From Cristatella mucedo (Eukaryota; Bryozoa; Phylactolaemata; Cristatellidae): a stretch of DNA of 64,000 bases. The notes beneath the pieces were generated by a model. The model ran no database searches. It saw nothing but the letters and a program-made list of their open reading frames with translations, and was not told where the DNA came from. Of the stretch, positions 54,392 through 64,000 are shown piece after piece (the stretch's first letter is position 1; each line of letters starts with the position of its first letter). Position numbers and translations under genes: made by a program. The stretch lies in NCBI GenBank assembly GCA_009760855.2, contig WPIO01000012.1, positions 3,812,501 to 3,876,500 of the forward strand. The letters are read 5' to 3'.

Positions 54392-54505
54392 CAGATACCA
54401 TCGGGAATTCCCCGCCCCGGCTAACCTGATCTCCCTTTCAAAATTACTAATAGGATAATGACTGTTCGCCTGGCTGAAGGAAATAATCCCTCCTACTAGG
54501 TTTCT
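54392..54505. repeat. Dispersed repeat, copy 2 of a 115-bp pair
   Basis: Direct copy of 52714-52828, about 94% identical with one single-base deletion in the CCCTCCCTAC part. Confidence 0.9.
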
Positions 54506-54606
54506 CATTCTGTATCGTGTGCGGAGGACACGGGCAGGCCGGATGGCCCTCGTGGCACTGCACGGGGCACTCACTCTGCGGAGGTGCAGATGTTTAGTGT
54601 TTGCGG

Positions 54607-54642
54607 CTGTGTGGAGTTACAGACGAAGATACATTACATTAC
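54607..54642 (+). mobile_element. LINE-B terminal tail
   Basis: TGTGTGGAGTTACAGACGAAGATACATTACATTAC matches the 3' end of LINE-B and suggests that the family ends in ACATT-type repeats. Confidence 0.6.
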
Positions 54643-55550
54643 TGCCCTCGCATAGCGAACGCGCCGTCGTGCCCCGGGGCACAGCGCACTCGCCTGTGAG
54701 CGAGCTCTCCGCTTAAAGTGAGTCGCTTTGGCAGCCTTTCTCCACCTCGAAGAGTGGCTGGCCTTTGCGAGAGAATATTCTTAAAAGCACGCTCGTAAGC
54801 CTCTATAACCGCTATGCATGTACCATGTACATACTTGACACTAGTACCATTTAATAATTTTACCTATAGCTTCTAGGTCGTTCAGCCCGGTAACCCTATT
54901 CCTTGGTTCATAGTGGTCACCCAGTGGGGCTGCCAGACTTTTGCAGAGGATATGAGCTAATGCACGATATTCATTGCGGCTAATGGCGAACGCACAATAC
55001 AGTAACCAGCAATAACGATTTTCGCACAAGGTAGATTCATCGTGTCTTACGGTTCAAGTAACTATTGGAATTTCGTCGTACCATAAGGTGCGAAGTAGCC
55101 TTGGTTTGGCCCACGAGTGTGGTGCTCGCCTACAACAACTAATATAATGAGCTCGGGCCATACGGTATTTATGAAGTGTCTGGATAGAGATTAAGTTATC
55201 CTAGGGCCCTCTACCAATAACCTCAGGACGTGCTGGGCAGTATTGTCTGTCCGGAACGCAGCTAAGCGCTTCCATGTCTACTTTCCTGATGCAGTCGGAA
55301 TATTCATTTTCCAAATAAAAAGACTTGAGGGCATTTCTCAAGATGCTCACCACTAGTTCAGGGGCATATGTGCAATCCTCAATCTAGGCTACTTCCGCAG
55401 AGGCAAAACTTTTTAATTTCATAAATAGAGATACATTTAAGGGTAAATGTATCATTTCCTTTCGTTCGACCCTGCCGCTCTACAAAGCCAACAGTGGGCC
55501 ATCTCACTCTTAGAGCTGGCGCTCAAGTCAAATTGGAATACCTGCAATAC

Positions 55551-55551
<1 letters not shown>
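54643..55551. other. Unassigned stretch
   Basis: A decayed L2-like tail (TGGATAGAGATTAAGTTATCCTAGGGCCCTCTACC) lies at 55175-55215; otherwise nothing recognised. Confidence 0.35.

Positions 55552-55606
<55 letters not shown>
55552..55606. repeat. (CT)27 microsatellite
   Basis: Uninterrupted TC/CT run; the Leu/Ser and Arg/Glu frames over it are artefacts. Confidence 0.97.
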
Positions 55607-55609
<3 letters not shown>

Positions 55610-55707
55610 CAGTGTTACTCACCAGTTCTTGGACTTCGCATTGTACGGAGACGATGCAATACAAGCAAGCTCTGGCGATTCAATTACAGAACTGCTTAAA
55701 CTGAAAA

Positions 55708-56370
55708 CAATAATAATAATACACTTAATAAAGCGCCCTCAGAGAACTCAATCTCTTTCTAGGCGCTTTACATTTGCTGCTAAGGAAACACGATCGAATG
55801 TGGTGGTACCATACTTGATAAACAACAAGAATAACATTTTTAAGGGTGACATGAACATGGTCAGCATGCAAGTGTGGTTAGTGGCAGCATGCAACAGTGT
55901 CAGCATGCATAAGCATACAAAGGATGAATCATAGGGATCCAGTAAATGCTGTCATAAGCAGGAACGTTTTTAATTTCTTTTTAAGCGTGGTCGAGTCAGG
56001 GGATGTCGTGACGAAAGTCGGGAGTGATTTCCTGATTTTGAGACCATTCAAACTAAAAGCAGGGTCTCCAAAGGATTCGAGGTTTGTTCGAGGTATAGGT
56101 AAACAGATTCCGAAAAGCAGTTGGTACGATGCTAAGCCTGGTGGGGATAAGATCTGATAGTTAGGCTGAAGCCAAAGGATGAAGTGACCTAAAAGTGAGC
56201 GACAAAACCTCAAAGTCAATCCGTTGATTGACTGGTAGCCAGTGCAGGTCGGCGAGAAGTGGTGTGATTTGGCAACTGCTATACTCACAATAGACAAGCC
56301 TAGCTGCTGAGTTTTTTACCAGCTGCAAGCGCCTGATTGCACAGGCCGGTAGACCAACAAGTAAAATGAA
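55708..56370 (-). mobile_element. LINE L2-A, 5'-truncated
   Basis: (AATAAT)n then ACACTTAATAAAGCGCCCTC marks the 3' end. Reading right to left it encodes GLPACAIRRLQLVKNSAARL, LLADLHWLPVNQRID, a decayed PRTNLESFGD block and LKTFLLMTAFTGSL. Confidence 0.9.
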
Positions 56371-57010
56371 GAAGTTCACACCGAGCGTTTTCTTTGTTCG
56401 CAATGCACCTTTTGTTTTTTAATAAGTTTTCTTCATTTTAACTACTTTTCGACTGTCATGTTCGCTTAACTTTGATCGGCCACCTAGTTCACAGCCGCTG
56501 CCAAGCGTTCTGGTAGTAGCTCGACGGGTGAGCAGCTACCGTGTCAATATGTCGTAAGGAAAAATCGATAACTCTCCAGGATAGAATGGAAGGGGCAAGC
56601 TCGAGGTCCCGCAATTCCTGTCTCTTGTACCAACAGAGTTACGAAAAATTAAATCGATGAAATTCCCAATAAAATATCAAACACATGCTAGAAAAAGTAG
56701 AGAGCAGCTAATTCAGCCGCCCTGTTTACGAAGCGGCAGAACAGCTTTATATGACTTTCACATCTCTTGCAGCTGGAAGTAAAGAGCCACTTGCTTCAGG
56801 AATTAAAGTCACTACCTGCTAGGGTATCTGAAAAACAGTCATTTTTTAAAACAGCTGTCTACTGTTTCCAATTTTCAATTTACTGTTTGTTTCCATTTGT
56901 TCACTAATTCTATAGCCGATAGCTTAGTTTTTGTAATGAACGCCCTTTTATTATGTATCTTATGATAACTTCGAAATCAATACATTTTTCATTCTTATAA
57001 TAACATTTCA
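56371..57010. other. Mostly unassigned; contains a decayed SINE
   Basis: At about 56705-56820, CAGCTAATTCAGCCGCCCTG, TTTCACATCTCTTGCAGCTGG and GGAATTAAAGTCACTACC look like a reversed, worn SINE. The rest is AT-rich. Confidence 0.4.
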
Positions 57011-57019
57011 AAAATACAA

Positions 57020-58795
57020 GTACATTAAGCCACTTGTCTGAGTGACGCTAACTTAATTGTGTACAGAAATTTGTACAGACTAAAAAACTCTTTCAAGGTC
57101 CATTGATGGTGGTTTAATAGATAGAATTTTGTTGTACAATTTCTGGAGATTTTCATCGCACTGGCCTGAGTTCCCGAGCGTGAATTCGGACTTGAGACAT
57201 TTGAAACTGTCTTGCTCCCGAGTCCAATTGACGATCCATTTTTTTGAAACAAAATAAATTCTTCTTGAACAGACAAGTTCATACTTACAGCATCATTTGA
57301 CGACTGTTCGAAGACAACTTCTACATCGTTGACTCCAAATAGACGAGACACTAGATGTCCTGCGAAATTTACCTTAGTTTTTGATGGGCGACAGAGCGCC
57401 TAGAGAGAGATTAAGTTCTCTGAGGGCACTTTATCAAGTGAATTATTATTATTATTATTATCAATCTTTGAGACTGTGCAAGAAGTTCAAGGCATCCTTT
57501 TTCAGTGGCTCTTCAACGTGACACTTCAAATTTTTCATGAGCTTTGTACTAGTTTCATTATTCATGTTAGAGAGTTTGTTGAACATGAATTTTAAAATTG
57601 CGTCAGCACTCGTGAACGTCTTCTAGACTTAGATTCTCAGCAGCAAGTTTCACAGGTTCCGTTGCCTTCAGAAGAGCTTTGAGGGCTTCAAAGACCAATG
57701 TCTTAATCCTTTTAAGGGCCTGGAATTCGGATAGCATCTCGCGAATGGCGACTTTTGTCTTTACTAGCGGCAGGCGTGGAATTACAGCCTGTCTTAACTT
57801 CAAGATGTAGTTCAATATCGCATCCGATCTTAGCCTTTAATCTGGATTGAAACACATTATTTCGATCACTTAATTTTTTATAAATTTGACAAGATTTCAG
57901 GATTTCGTAAGAAGATCGTTGTATTCGACGTCTCTATCTAATCTATCATCGCTGATCACTTCCAAGTCCGTACCTACTTCAAAATTGGAAATATTCCATC
58001 TTAGTAATCTTCTTGTACAATGTCTCCAAGGCGCAGACCGTGGTTTAAGGAGAACCTCCGATAAAATCGATGTGGCTAATGCATTTCTTATTTACTACAG
58101 CACCGTCCTGAGTAGATCCCACTAAATCCCTCTCCATTGTTATTCCAAAAACGCTCAAATGCTGTCCATTGATATGACCATGTCTAGAGCAGTGCACAAT
58201 CCAGATATGCGAACAAGAGCTGTCTTGATTGTTTTATCGCCATTTTCATGAACGTTGACTCCGAAGAATTGACTTGATCTTACGGCTGTGCATTCATCCA
58301 CAGTCATGCTAAACTTTACTCCTCTCTTGAGTTATCGCCAATCGTTTTGTTTCTCTTTTCTTCGTAATCATCATGCACCAGCTTAATCACATCACTTTCG
58401 TTCGCTGGAAGTTTAAATCTGTCCAAGGAGATTGATTGCCGTACGTACTTTTTCTTAGCGATAGCTCTAATTGCTATTCCATCAGTAGCCAGAACGGTAA
58501 CGATCTCCTTCAGACTCTTTGGCCCCAGAAAATCGGCAATCGCTGTTTTCTCGTATTGTTCACGGGCTCTTCCCTGGACAAATGCTTTCAAGCAGGTTTA
58601 TAAAAATCAACTCCATTTATTTTCAAATTATTCTTCAAAGTTTTCGTAGAGTTTCCAGAACATTTGATTATTTTATTGCACGGTCCACATTGACCTTCTA
58701 GATCTTTTATAATAGGATTTTTTCGTTTTGCGGCGTATTCCCAAACTGAAGACGTGCCTGAAATAGTATCAATATTTATTGTTTTATGCCACAAG
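57020..58795 (-). pseudogene. hAT transposase (BED-type), inactivated
   Basis: Read on the minus strand. A BED zinc finger comes first (58795-58600: SSVWEYAAKRKNPI, CGPCNKIIKCSG, TLKNNLK). Next is the block TVLATDGIAIRAIAKKKYVR plus RFKLPANESDVIKLVHD, then a decayed catalytic region with ITMERD and TQDGAVVNKK. An AILNYILKLRQ...KTLVFEALKALLKATEPVKL segment (57815-57610) follows. Last is the C-terminal dimerisation block ENLQKLYNKILSIKPPSMDLE and RVFSLYKFLYT at about 57150-57030. Multiple frameshifts, stops and a LINE tail inside show that it is dead. Terminal repeats were not found. It differs from the TTF-type element at 43-47 kb. Confidence 0.8.
57386..57462 (+). mobile_element. LINE L2-A tail inserted in the BED-type hAT
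   Basis: GAGCGCCTAGAGAGAGATTAAGTTCTCTGAGGGCAC is followed by TTATCAAGTGAA and (TTA)n. Only about 75 bp are present, one of the shortest 5' truncations in the window. Confidence 0.85.
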
Positions 58796-60141
58796 ATTAA
58801 TCTAATTAATATCTTACTTAATTTGTATAAGAACTCGTGATATATTGTATTTATATAAATTTTGATTACAGGATATTTTCTTCAAAGGCTTAGCGAATCT
58901 ATTTATTCCGAATTAGCTTCACACTTCTTTGCCGCTGCTGCAAGGTAATGTTCCCTGCACATTGTACGGGACTTCAATGTCGTATCATTTGATAGCTGTA
59001 TTGCTGATGACCCTATTCTGGCCTTCAGTAGTATGCGTTTAGCGTAAATAGCTTAGCGCTCGCTATTGTAATTCTTCGTTCAATCTTCTAAATCAGAGCT
59101 TTACCAAATTTCTAAGCCATCTACTAACAAACCGATTGAAATATTGCTTTCACTGCACCATTTCCGATACCAGTGAGCCACTTGAACTTCTTGAAATCAA
59201 GTTCCAGCTATATCTATTATTATATATTATGTTTACATATATAATATATATATATATATATATTAATTCTATTATTATTACACAACTGTATATAGGTGGA
59301 ACGTATTCAAGGAAAATACTTTGATTTAAAACTGCAAGGCACAACAAGCATTCGTTTAAATTTAAAATGTATAACTAATACAATATACTGCAAATTCTTA
59401 AGCTGAAGGTTTGGAAATTACTGCCCTGAGCAGGGATACTAGCGCATGAAATTCCCTCAACGCCGGAATGCGTGATTTTCACGAATGCGCTGCTCTTATC
59501 ACCTAAAGAACCGCTGATGCAAAACGGAATGATGATTTGACATAGTTTATTATCTGCATCTGTTCAGGTAAAAAATCAGACTTGCCTGGCACTTATCTTT
59601 TTTGTGCCTTAAGGATCAAACTATTAGGCAGATTCAAACAAATAAGCTCAAAAGCTGAGGCGGGGTCAGGATTTGTGTCTAGTGGGCAAGACCTGGCAGG
59701 CATTCTTATAGGGACGATAGACCATCACGCAATTAAAAGTTATAGCTGACAATCATAGCGTGCATTCGACACGAACTTGGTGTTTGCTCATCAAGCGGGA
59801 AAATGATATGTCATAATTTTGGCATTAATGATGATCAGGGGGCGTGGGACTAGGATGAGGCCCAGATCTCTGTCACGATATAAGGGGAGCAAATGGCTCT
59901 ACCGCAGCTCAAATGTGACTGAGTAAACGAAGCGGCTCAATCGATGTACGCTCGTTCATCAGACTAGCGACGCTGCACTAGACTCTCCTAGCTAACTGAT
60001 AGCACATTGTCGTTGGAAGACGCGGAATTTTCAAGGTTACTTTTGGCACTCACCATGTTTATGCTAAGTGAATTCTTGCTCTCTCAATTTAAGTGCTTGT
60101 CCATTGCAGGAATTTTGCCTAAAATACATTTGCACACTATT
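58796..60141. other. Unassigned 1.3 kb
   Basis: AT-rich, with a (TA)n run near 59238-59262. No gene or repeat family recognised. Confidence 0.4.
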
Positions 60142-60297
60142 TGAGTGGGTTCCTTTCCATGACCTCGGACCCGAGGTCGTGGGTTCGAATCCTGCGGTGG
60201 GAATTCCTTTATTGCCATTGCAAGCGGTGGTGATAGCCATCAAGGCTCTTGTATAGCTATACAAAAGAGGCTGTTAAATCAGCTGGTATTTGTTTAA
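60142..60297 (+). mobile_element. tRNA-derived SINE
   Basis: CATGACCTCGGACCCGAGGTCGTGGGTTCGAATCC contains the hairpin and the B box. The body AAGCGGTGGTGATAGCC and tail AAAGAGGCTGTTAAATCAGCTGG follow. It ends 27 bp before a candidate splice acceptor. Confidence 0.88.
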
Positions 60298-60324
60298 CCA
60301 TCGTTATTTCCTTGCTCGCTGTAG

Positions 60325-60613
60325 GCTTTTGATGATGAACCCCGTAACATCACTGGAAAAACATCAGAGTCACAGCACTTGCACTTTGGAATTTTCTTTC
60401 GAATCGAAGTCGCTGTTAATCTTTCTGCTTGGATCAGCTATGACTCTGTGGAACGTACATAGCACTTTTCTAACCATTCGAGAAATGAGAAAGTTGGATG
60501 CATGTCAGCCAAGCAATCGTTTAAGCAACGAAGCTAGATTGGCCTCCGAACTAGTAAATGCAAATTGGGGATGTAGCTTATCGCCGAAGAAGTATGCCAA
60601 GCTTGCTGAAAAG
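60325..60613 (+). CDS. Candidate internal exon of unknown gene
   Basis: A good acceptor (TTATTTCCTTGCTCGCTGTAG) opens a 289-nt frame ending at AAAAG|GTGAGA. The frame reads TSLEKHQSHSTCTLEFSFES, a hydrophobic FLLGSAMTLW, REMRKLDACQPSNRL, RLASELVNANWGCS and LSPKKYAKLAEK. The clean frame and both splice signals are visible. I recognise no family, and the phase does not join directly to the candidate exon at 62587. Confidence 0.3.
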
Positions 60614-61451
60614 GTGAGACAAAGCTGACTTAGTGACATATCTTGATGATAAATCTTAATTGCACTGAACACCCGTTGAGGATCGTATTCTCAGTGGGGC
60701 TGACTTATGGTCGAAATTTTGATTGCTTTATTTGCCGCCACTTCTATATCTCTGCTTGGACTCGTGAAATGAATGCCTCTGTATGATAATAGAGGCTGGG
60801 TTCTGTTGTAGTGGATCGACCAGACGACTCAATATCTTGATCGACGAGAAGGTACTGTGTTTCCCTTGTTACGCATCAGAAATATTGATAGTCTTTTGAA
60901 AACTGAGTTATTGCAGAATGTGTATTGGGGCTACTTTCGTTAGGGACTTGCCTGCTACCAACTCAACTGGAGTTTCCTAACATTGCACAACTCTTTACTT
61001 TCATTGGGCTTATAAAACTTGCAGCTACGCGTCTCATTTTGAAACTCGGTTGCTACTGATATAATAATAATGCAGTATGGCTCGCCTTTTATTTTCTCCA
61101 ACAACTGCAGATTATTCTAGTGGTGACTCGACTACAGACGAAATTTTTTAAAGCCATGCAAAACCACCAAATTGATGTCAATATCTGACTACAAATATCT
61201 GACTGTTTTTTACTTATAACATTTAAATTTTATGTTTAAATCATGCTACACAATTCAATGATTCCGTCATAATAATCATTATAGTATTGCTAATTACTTA
61301 CATTGGAAAATGGACTCCATTTAGTGCATTCCTCAAATTTACTTCTAGACAAAGAGAAGCGGTGCATCATATTTCTCGGGACGAGACATTTTATGAAGTA
61401 GATTTTCCAAGCACCTGGATAAGGTACGGAACTAATAGAATGCCGAATAAT
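60614..61451. other. Unassigned, possibly intronic
   Basis: AT-rich with no recognised feature; a short frame at 61287-61484 (+). Confidence 0.3.
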
Positions 61452-62075
61452 AGTATATTGCATTTGTATAGCACCCTCACATAACTTAATCTCTTTCTAG
61501 GCAGGTGACATTCAAAGGGAAAGCATGCAAATACGTTTGGCATGCTAATTAAGTGGGAGCATGCACAGTGTCGGCAAGCACAAACATACAAAAGACTAAT
61601 CACATGGACCCACTAAATTTTGCGATAAATAGATGCGTTTTAGCTTTTAAACGTCGTCAAAGTCAGGCGATGTCGTGGCATCCGTCGTAAGTGAGTTCCA
61701 GGCTTTGGGAGCGTACCAACTATAGGCGCGGTCCCCCAAAGATTTGAGGTTCGTACGAGGTGTAGCTAAACGATTAGATTCAGAAAAGCGAGTGGTACAA
61801 TGCTTTGTCTTGAGGAGAGTAGATCAAATAGGTAGGCTGGAGCTGAAGAATGAATCGACCTATAAGTGAGTGACAGAACATTTAAGTCGATGAGTTGCTT
61901 TACCGGGAGCCAGTACAGGTCGGCGAGAAGTGGTTTCATGTGGCAACTTGGATACGCACGACAGACAAACCTACCTGCAGAGTTTTGCAGCAAATGTAAG
62001 CACCTGATTGCTCTGGCCAGTAGATCAGCAAAGAGTGAGTTGCAGAAGTCTAGACGAAGAACTTGGGATGCTCCA
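61452..62075 (-). mobile_element. LINE L2-A, 5'-truncated and decayed
   Basis: Starts near AGCACCCTCACATAACTTAATCTCTTTCTAGGC (3' end without a TTA run). Reading right to left it has LLADLYWLPVKQLID, YRSIHSSAPAYLFDLL and C-terminal remnants. Confidence 0.85.
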
Positions 62076-62586
62076 AGTGATCTGCTGGCTGAGATAAGCT
62101 GTATTCTCTATTTACTGTTGCTTTGCTACCAAAGGCTGCACAGCGCAAGGTGAAGCGAATGAGGCAACGTAACGAGCGATACAAATCCAAGTACGTTTTA
62201 AGCTTATGGAGAATTTAGTCGGCGTGCTCTTCGGAGCTCTGTATATATAATTATATTGCGCTTTATCCAAGGTGAGAAAAGGATTGGGCAGTTTAGAAAA
62301 CTGTAACATCTACCCGGTGATGCTGACGGCGAAAGAGTCAGATTTCAATGGTTAAAACTTTGAGGAGAGGAGAAAATTTCATATCAGAGTATAAGCATGT
62401 TCAGGGGCACTCCACTTATTCTGGCACCTCGAAACGGCGATAATCTACTCAACTTGGGCGGTGAGCGTGTTTATTCAGCGTAGGCAGTCGTTTAATGTGG
62501 CAACCATTTGCTTGCTTTTTCTTTACAGTATCCCGCTAGTAAGTCACACGGATTGCTATCTTGTATTTCTATTCCAAAATTTACAG
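62076..62586. other. Unassigned stretch
   Basis: A donor consensus GGGCG|GTGAGC at about 62460 follows a short frame with TPLILAPRNGDNLLNLG (62403-62459, AG before it). This could be a small exon, but its phase does not lead openly into the next candidate. Confidence 0.25.
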
Positions 62587-62728
62587 ATTAGGTCGTCCTG
62601 AGCTTTTGTGGGTTCATATGCTGAAGATTGATGGACTGCACTATCGGTTGTTCATCATGCGCAGTATTGATGAACCGGAAGCATTAAAACAGAAGCTTTT
62701 GTTTCTTCTGCTTAAAAGTGTTCCGTAG
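62587..62728 (+). CDS. Candidate terminal exon of unknown gene
   Basis: After CTTGTATTTCTATTCCAAAATTTACAG a frame reads LGRPELLWVHMLKIDGLHYR, LFIMRSIDEPEALKQ and KLLFLLLKSVP to TAG (62726-62728). An AATAAA follows at 62811-62816. Composition is strongly coding-like. The exon begins with the third base of a split codon. No family recognised. Confidence 0.35.
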
Positions 62729-63892
62729 GAGCTTCGACAAGTTCAACCCTGACGGAGCTGGAGGCATTCGATGCTTTCCAAAGCTTTAGGATGATGCCTC
62801 CGGGTTTTGAAATAAAAACAAAGCTCAGATTTCCAGTTAACATACAATATCGTGTGAAATTTTCACTGATGAAATTCCTTGAAGTGACTTGTCTTAATCT
62901 CTAAAATAATGTATCGCACAGAGCCTGCTAGCTGGGTTATTAACATTTTCCGCTCATCGGCAAACAATTTCGCCAAGAACCCATTTTTTAACTTAGTTAA
63001 TTATGGTTGAATATGACATCGTGTCAATACGTCAGCTCAAATGGAGTTCATAGCGGCGGCTGGAGCGTCTCTCTCGCTAATAACTGATTCAGTTAGGTTT
63101 TTGCACCGTTAAATTTTTGCGTAGAATACAGCATCTTTTCAGATGAAAGAGTTTGGTTTCGTGCTATTTATTTTTCGTACTTTTTAAATCCTTGACGCGT
63201 GCTCGCACACGTGTCAAGTAACTTGACCAATGCGATCCCACTGGCTCCTCAACATGAACTTCATGGACTGACAAGTTCAACCACTTGACGCTCTATAATT
63301 ACAGCCACTTTTTGAATATGAAATATTTTTCTGTTTATCTTAGCTTCATCTCAATCTCAGCAGCAAACGGAATCACTAAACGATACCAAATACTCTCATC
63401 AGCCGCGGGCTCATCTGGGACATCAATACTTTCAGTACTGTAAGCAGAAGTTTCGCATGCATACAGCTAGTATATTTTTAGAATACAAGCTGTACATTGC
63501 ATTTGAGCGTCTTAGCATTTGCTGTCATGCAGTTCTGAACTGTATGCTAAGCTATTAGATATCTGTGCTTTGAGCAACTGCTCCGTGGTTTCAGCTAGCA
63601 TTTTAAAGCTACTTGCAGGTAAATGCACTAGATCTCTTGTAAATTTCAGCTTGCGAGTTATCTTCTAAAATGTATTCAGAAGAAACGGAAGCCAAAGTAG
63701 AGCTTTACTAAAATCATCATACAAGTTATCGAGACCATTAAAATACGGTTGGTTTCGTGTCAACCATCAGTTAGCAACTGGAGAAAGCAATTGCCTATAC
63801 AATCCTGCACGTTTAGCTCATCGTGGATGTCAGACGTATGAATAAGTCGGTGACCTTTTCGCAGCACCAGTAATGAGGAACAAAACATAAGA
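62729..63892. other. Mostly unassigned; one weak exon candidate
   Basis: A pyrimidine-rich acceptor (CTTCATCTCAATCTCAG) near 63361 is followed by a short frame with QQTESLNDTKYSHQPRAHLG and YFQY before GTAAGC (about 63439). It is unlinked to any recognised gene. Confidence 0.2.
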
Positions 63893-64000
63893 AGCAAGCT
63901 GATTGAACAACCTCATTAATATAGCGGCAGTCGATCTTTCGAGTTATCACCGCCGCTTGCCGGGGGGGGGGGAATAAAAGATCGACCATTGTAGGACTCG
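63893..64000 (-). mobile_element. tRNA-derived SINE, cut by window edge
   Basis: Reversed tail AGCTGATTGAACAACCTC and body TATCACCGCCGCTTGCCGG are followed by a G11 run and AAAGATCGACCATTGTAGGACTCG, where the window ends within the B box. Confidence 0.75.

Noticed and set aside
1-64000. CRISPR arrays, prokaryotic operons, ribosomal RNA genes
   Set aside because: No regularly spaced repeats, no gene clusters with ribosome-binding sites and no recognisable rRNA stretches were seen.

Overview
This window looks like nuclear DNA from an invertebrate animal. It has small spliced genes (one intron of 121 bp and one of 163 bp in a TNF-type ligand), an animal Golgi GT31 glycosyltransferase, CR1/L2-like LINEs, tRNA-derived SINEs, hAT and mariner transposon relics, Ty3/gypsy retrotransposon fragments and long dinucleotide tracts. 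Nothing suggests bacteria: there are no operons, Shine-Dalgarno sites or CRISPR arrays. I cannot fix the phylum. A sponge, cnidarian, lancelet or mollusc would all fit.

Two host genes are well supported. A plus-strand gene at 5454-6240 encodes a TNF homology domain over three exons with matching splice phases. Its cytoplasmic and membrane exons should lie just upstream and were not resolved. A plus-strand, apparently intronless gene at 34437-35603 encodes a 388-residue type II membrane protein of the beta-1,3-galactosyltransferase family (GT31), and its stop codon is built into an AATAAA hexamer. Weaker exon candidates are a signal-peptide exon plus a Cys-containing exon (32610-33362, +), an unknown exon at 33426-33763 (-), possible terminal exons at 36332-36521 (+) and 62587-62728 (+), an internal exon at 60325-60613 (+) and a broken one at 19635-19810 (-).

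Most other recognisable sequence is mobile DNA. One LINE family (called L2-A here) ends in GAGGGCGCTTTATCAAGTG plus (TTA)n. It is scattered throughout as 5'-truncated copies, several of them in head-to-head pairs (1.0/2.6 kb, 12.6/13.3 kb). A second LINE family (LINE-B) ends near GTTACAGACGGAGATACATT. One LINE-B copy at 38.5-39.6 kb carries a perfect 104-bp inverted duplication. A SINE of about 170 bp with a tRNA-like head occurs at least ten times. At 43.3-47.8 kb a TTF-type hAT transposon with matching terminal CAGTGGCGTAG ends is interrupted by one LINE and two SINEs. A second, BED-type hAT relic lies at 57.0-58.8 kb (-) and is interrupted by a LINE tail. A mariner N-terminal fossil sits at 8.5-8.96 kb (-). 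Ty3/gypsy integrase (27.4 kb) and gag (29.9 kb) fragments lie in the reverse of the normal order.

The left edge holds a degenerate CCCTAAA telomere-like tract followed by a 35-base G run. Large stretches (about 9-12.5, 17.2-23.5, 47.8-53 and 58.8-61.4 kb) hold nothing I can name. They are listed as unassigned, with what can be seen in them.
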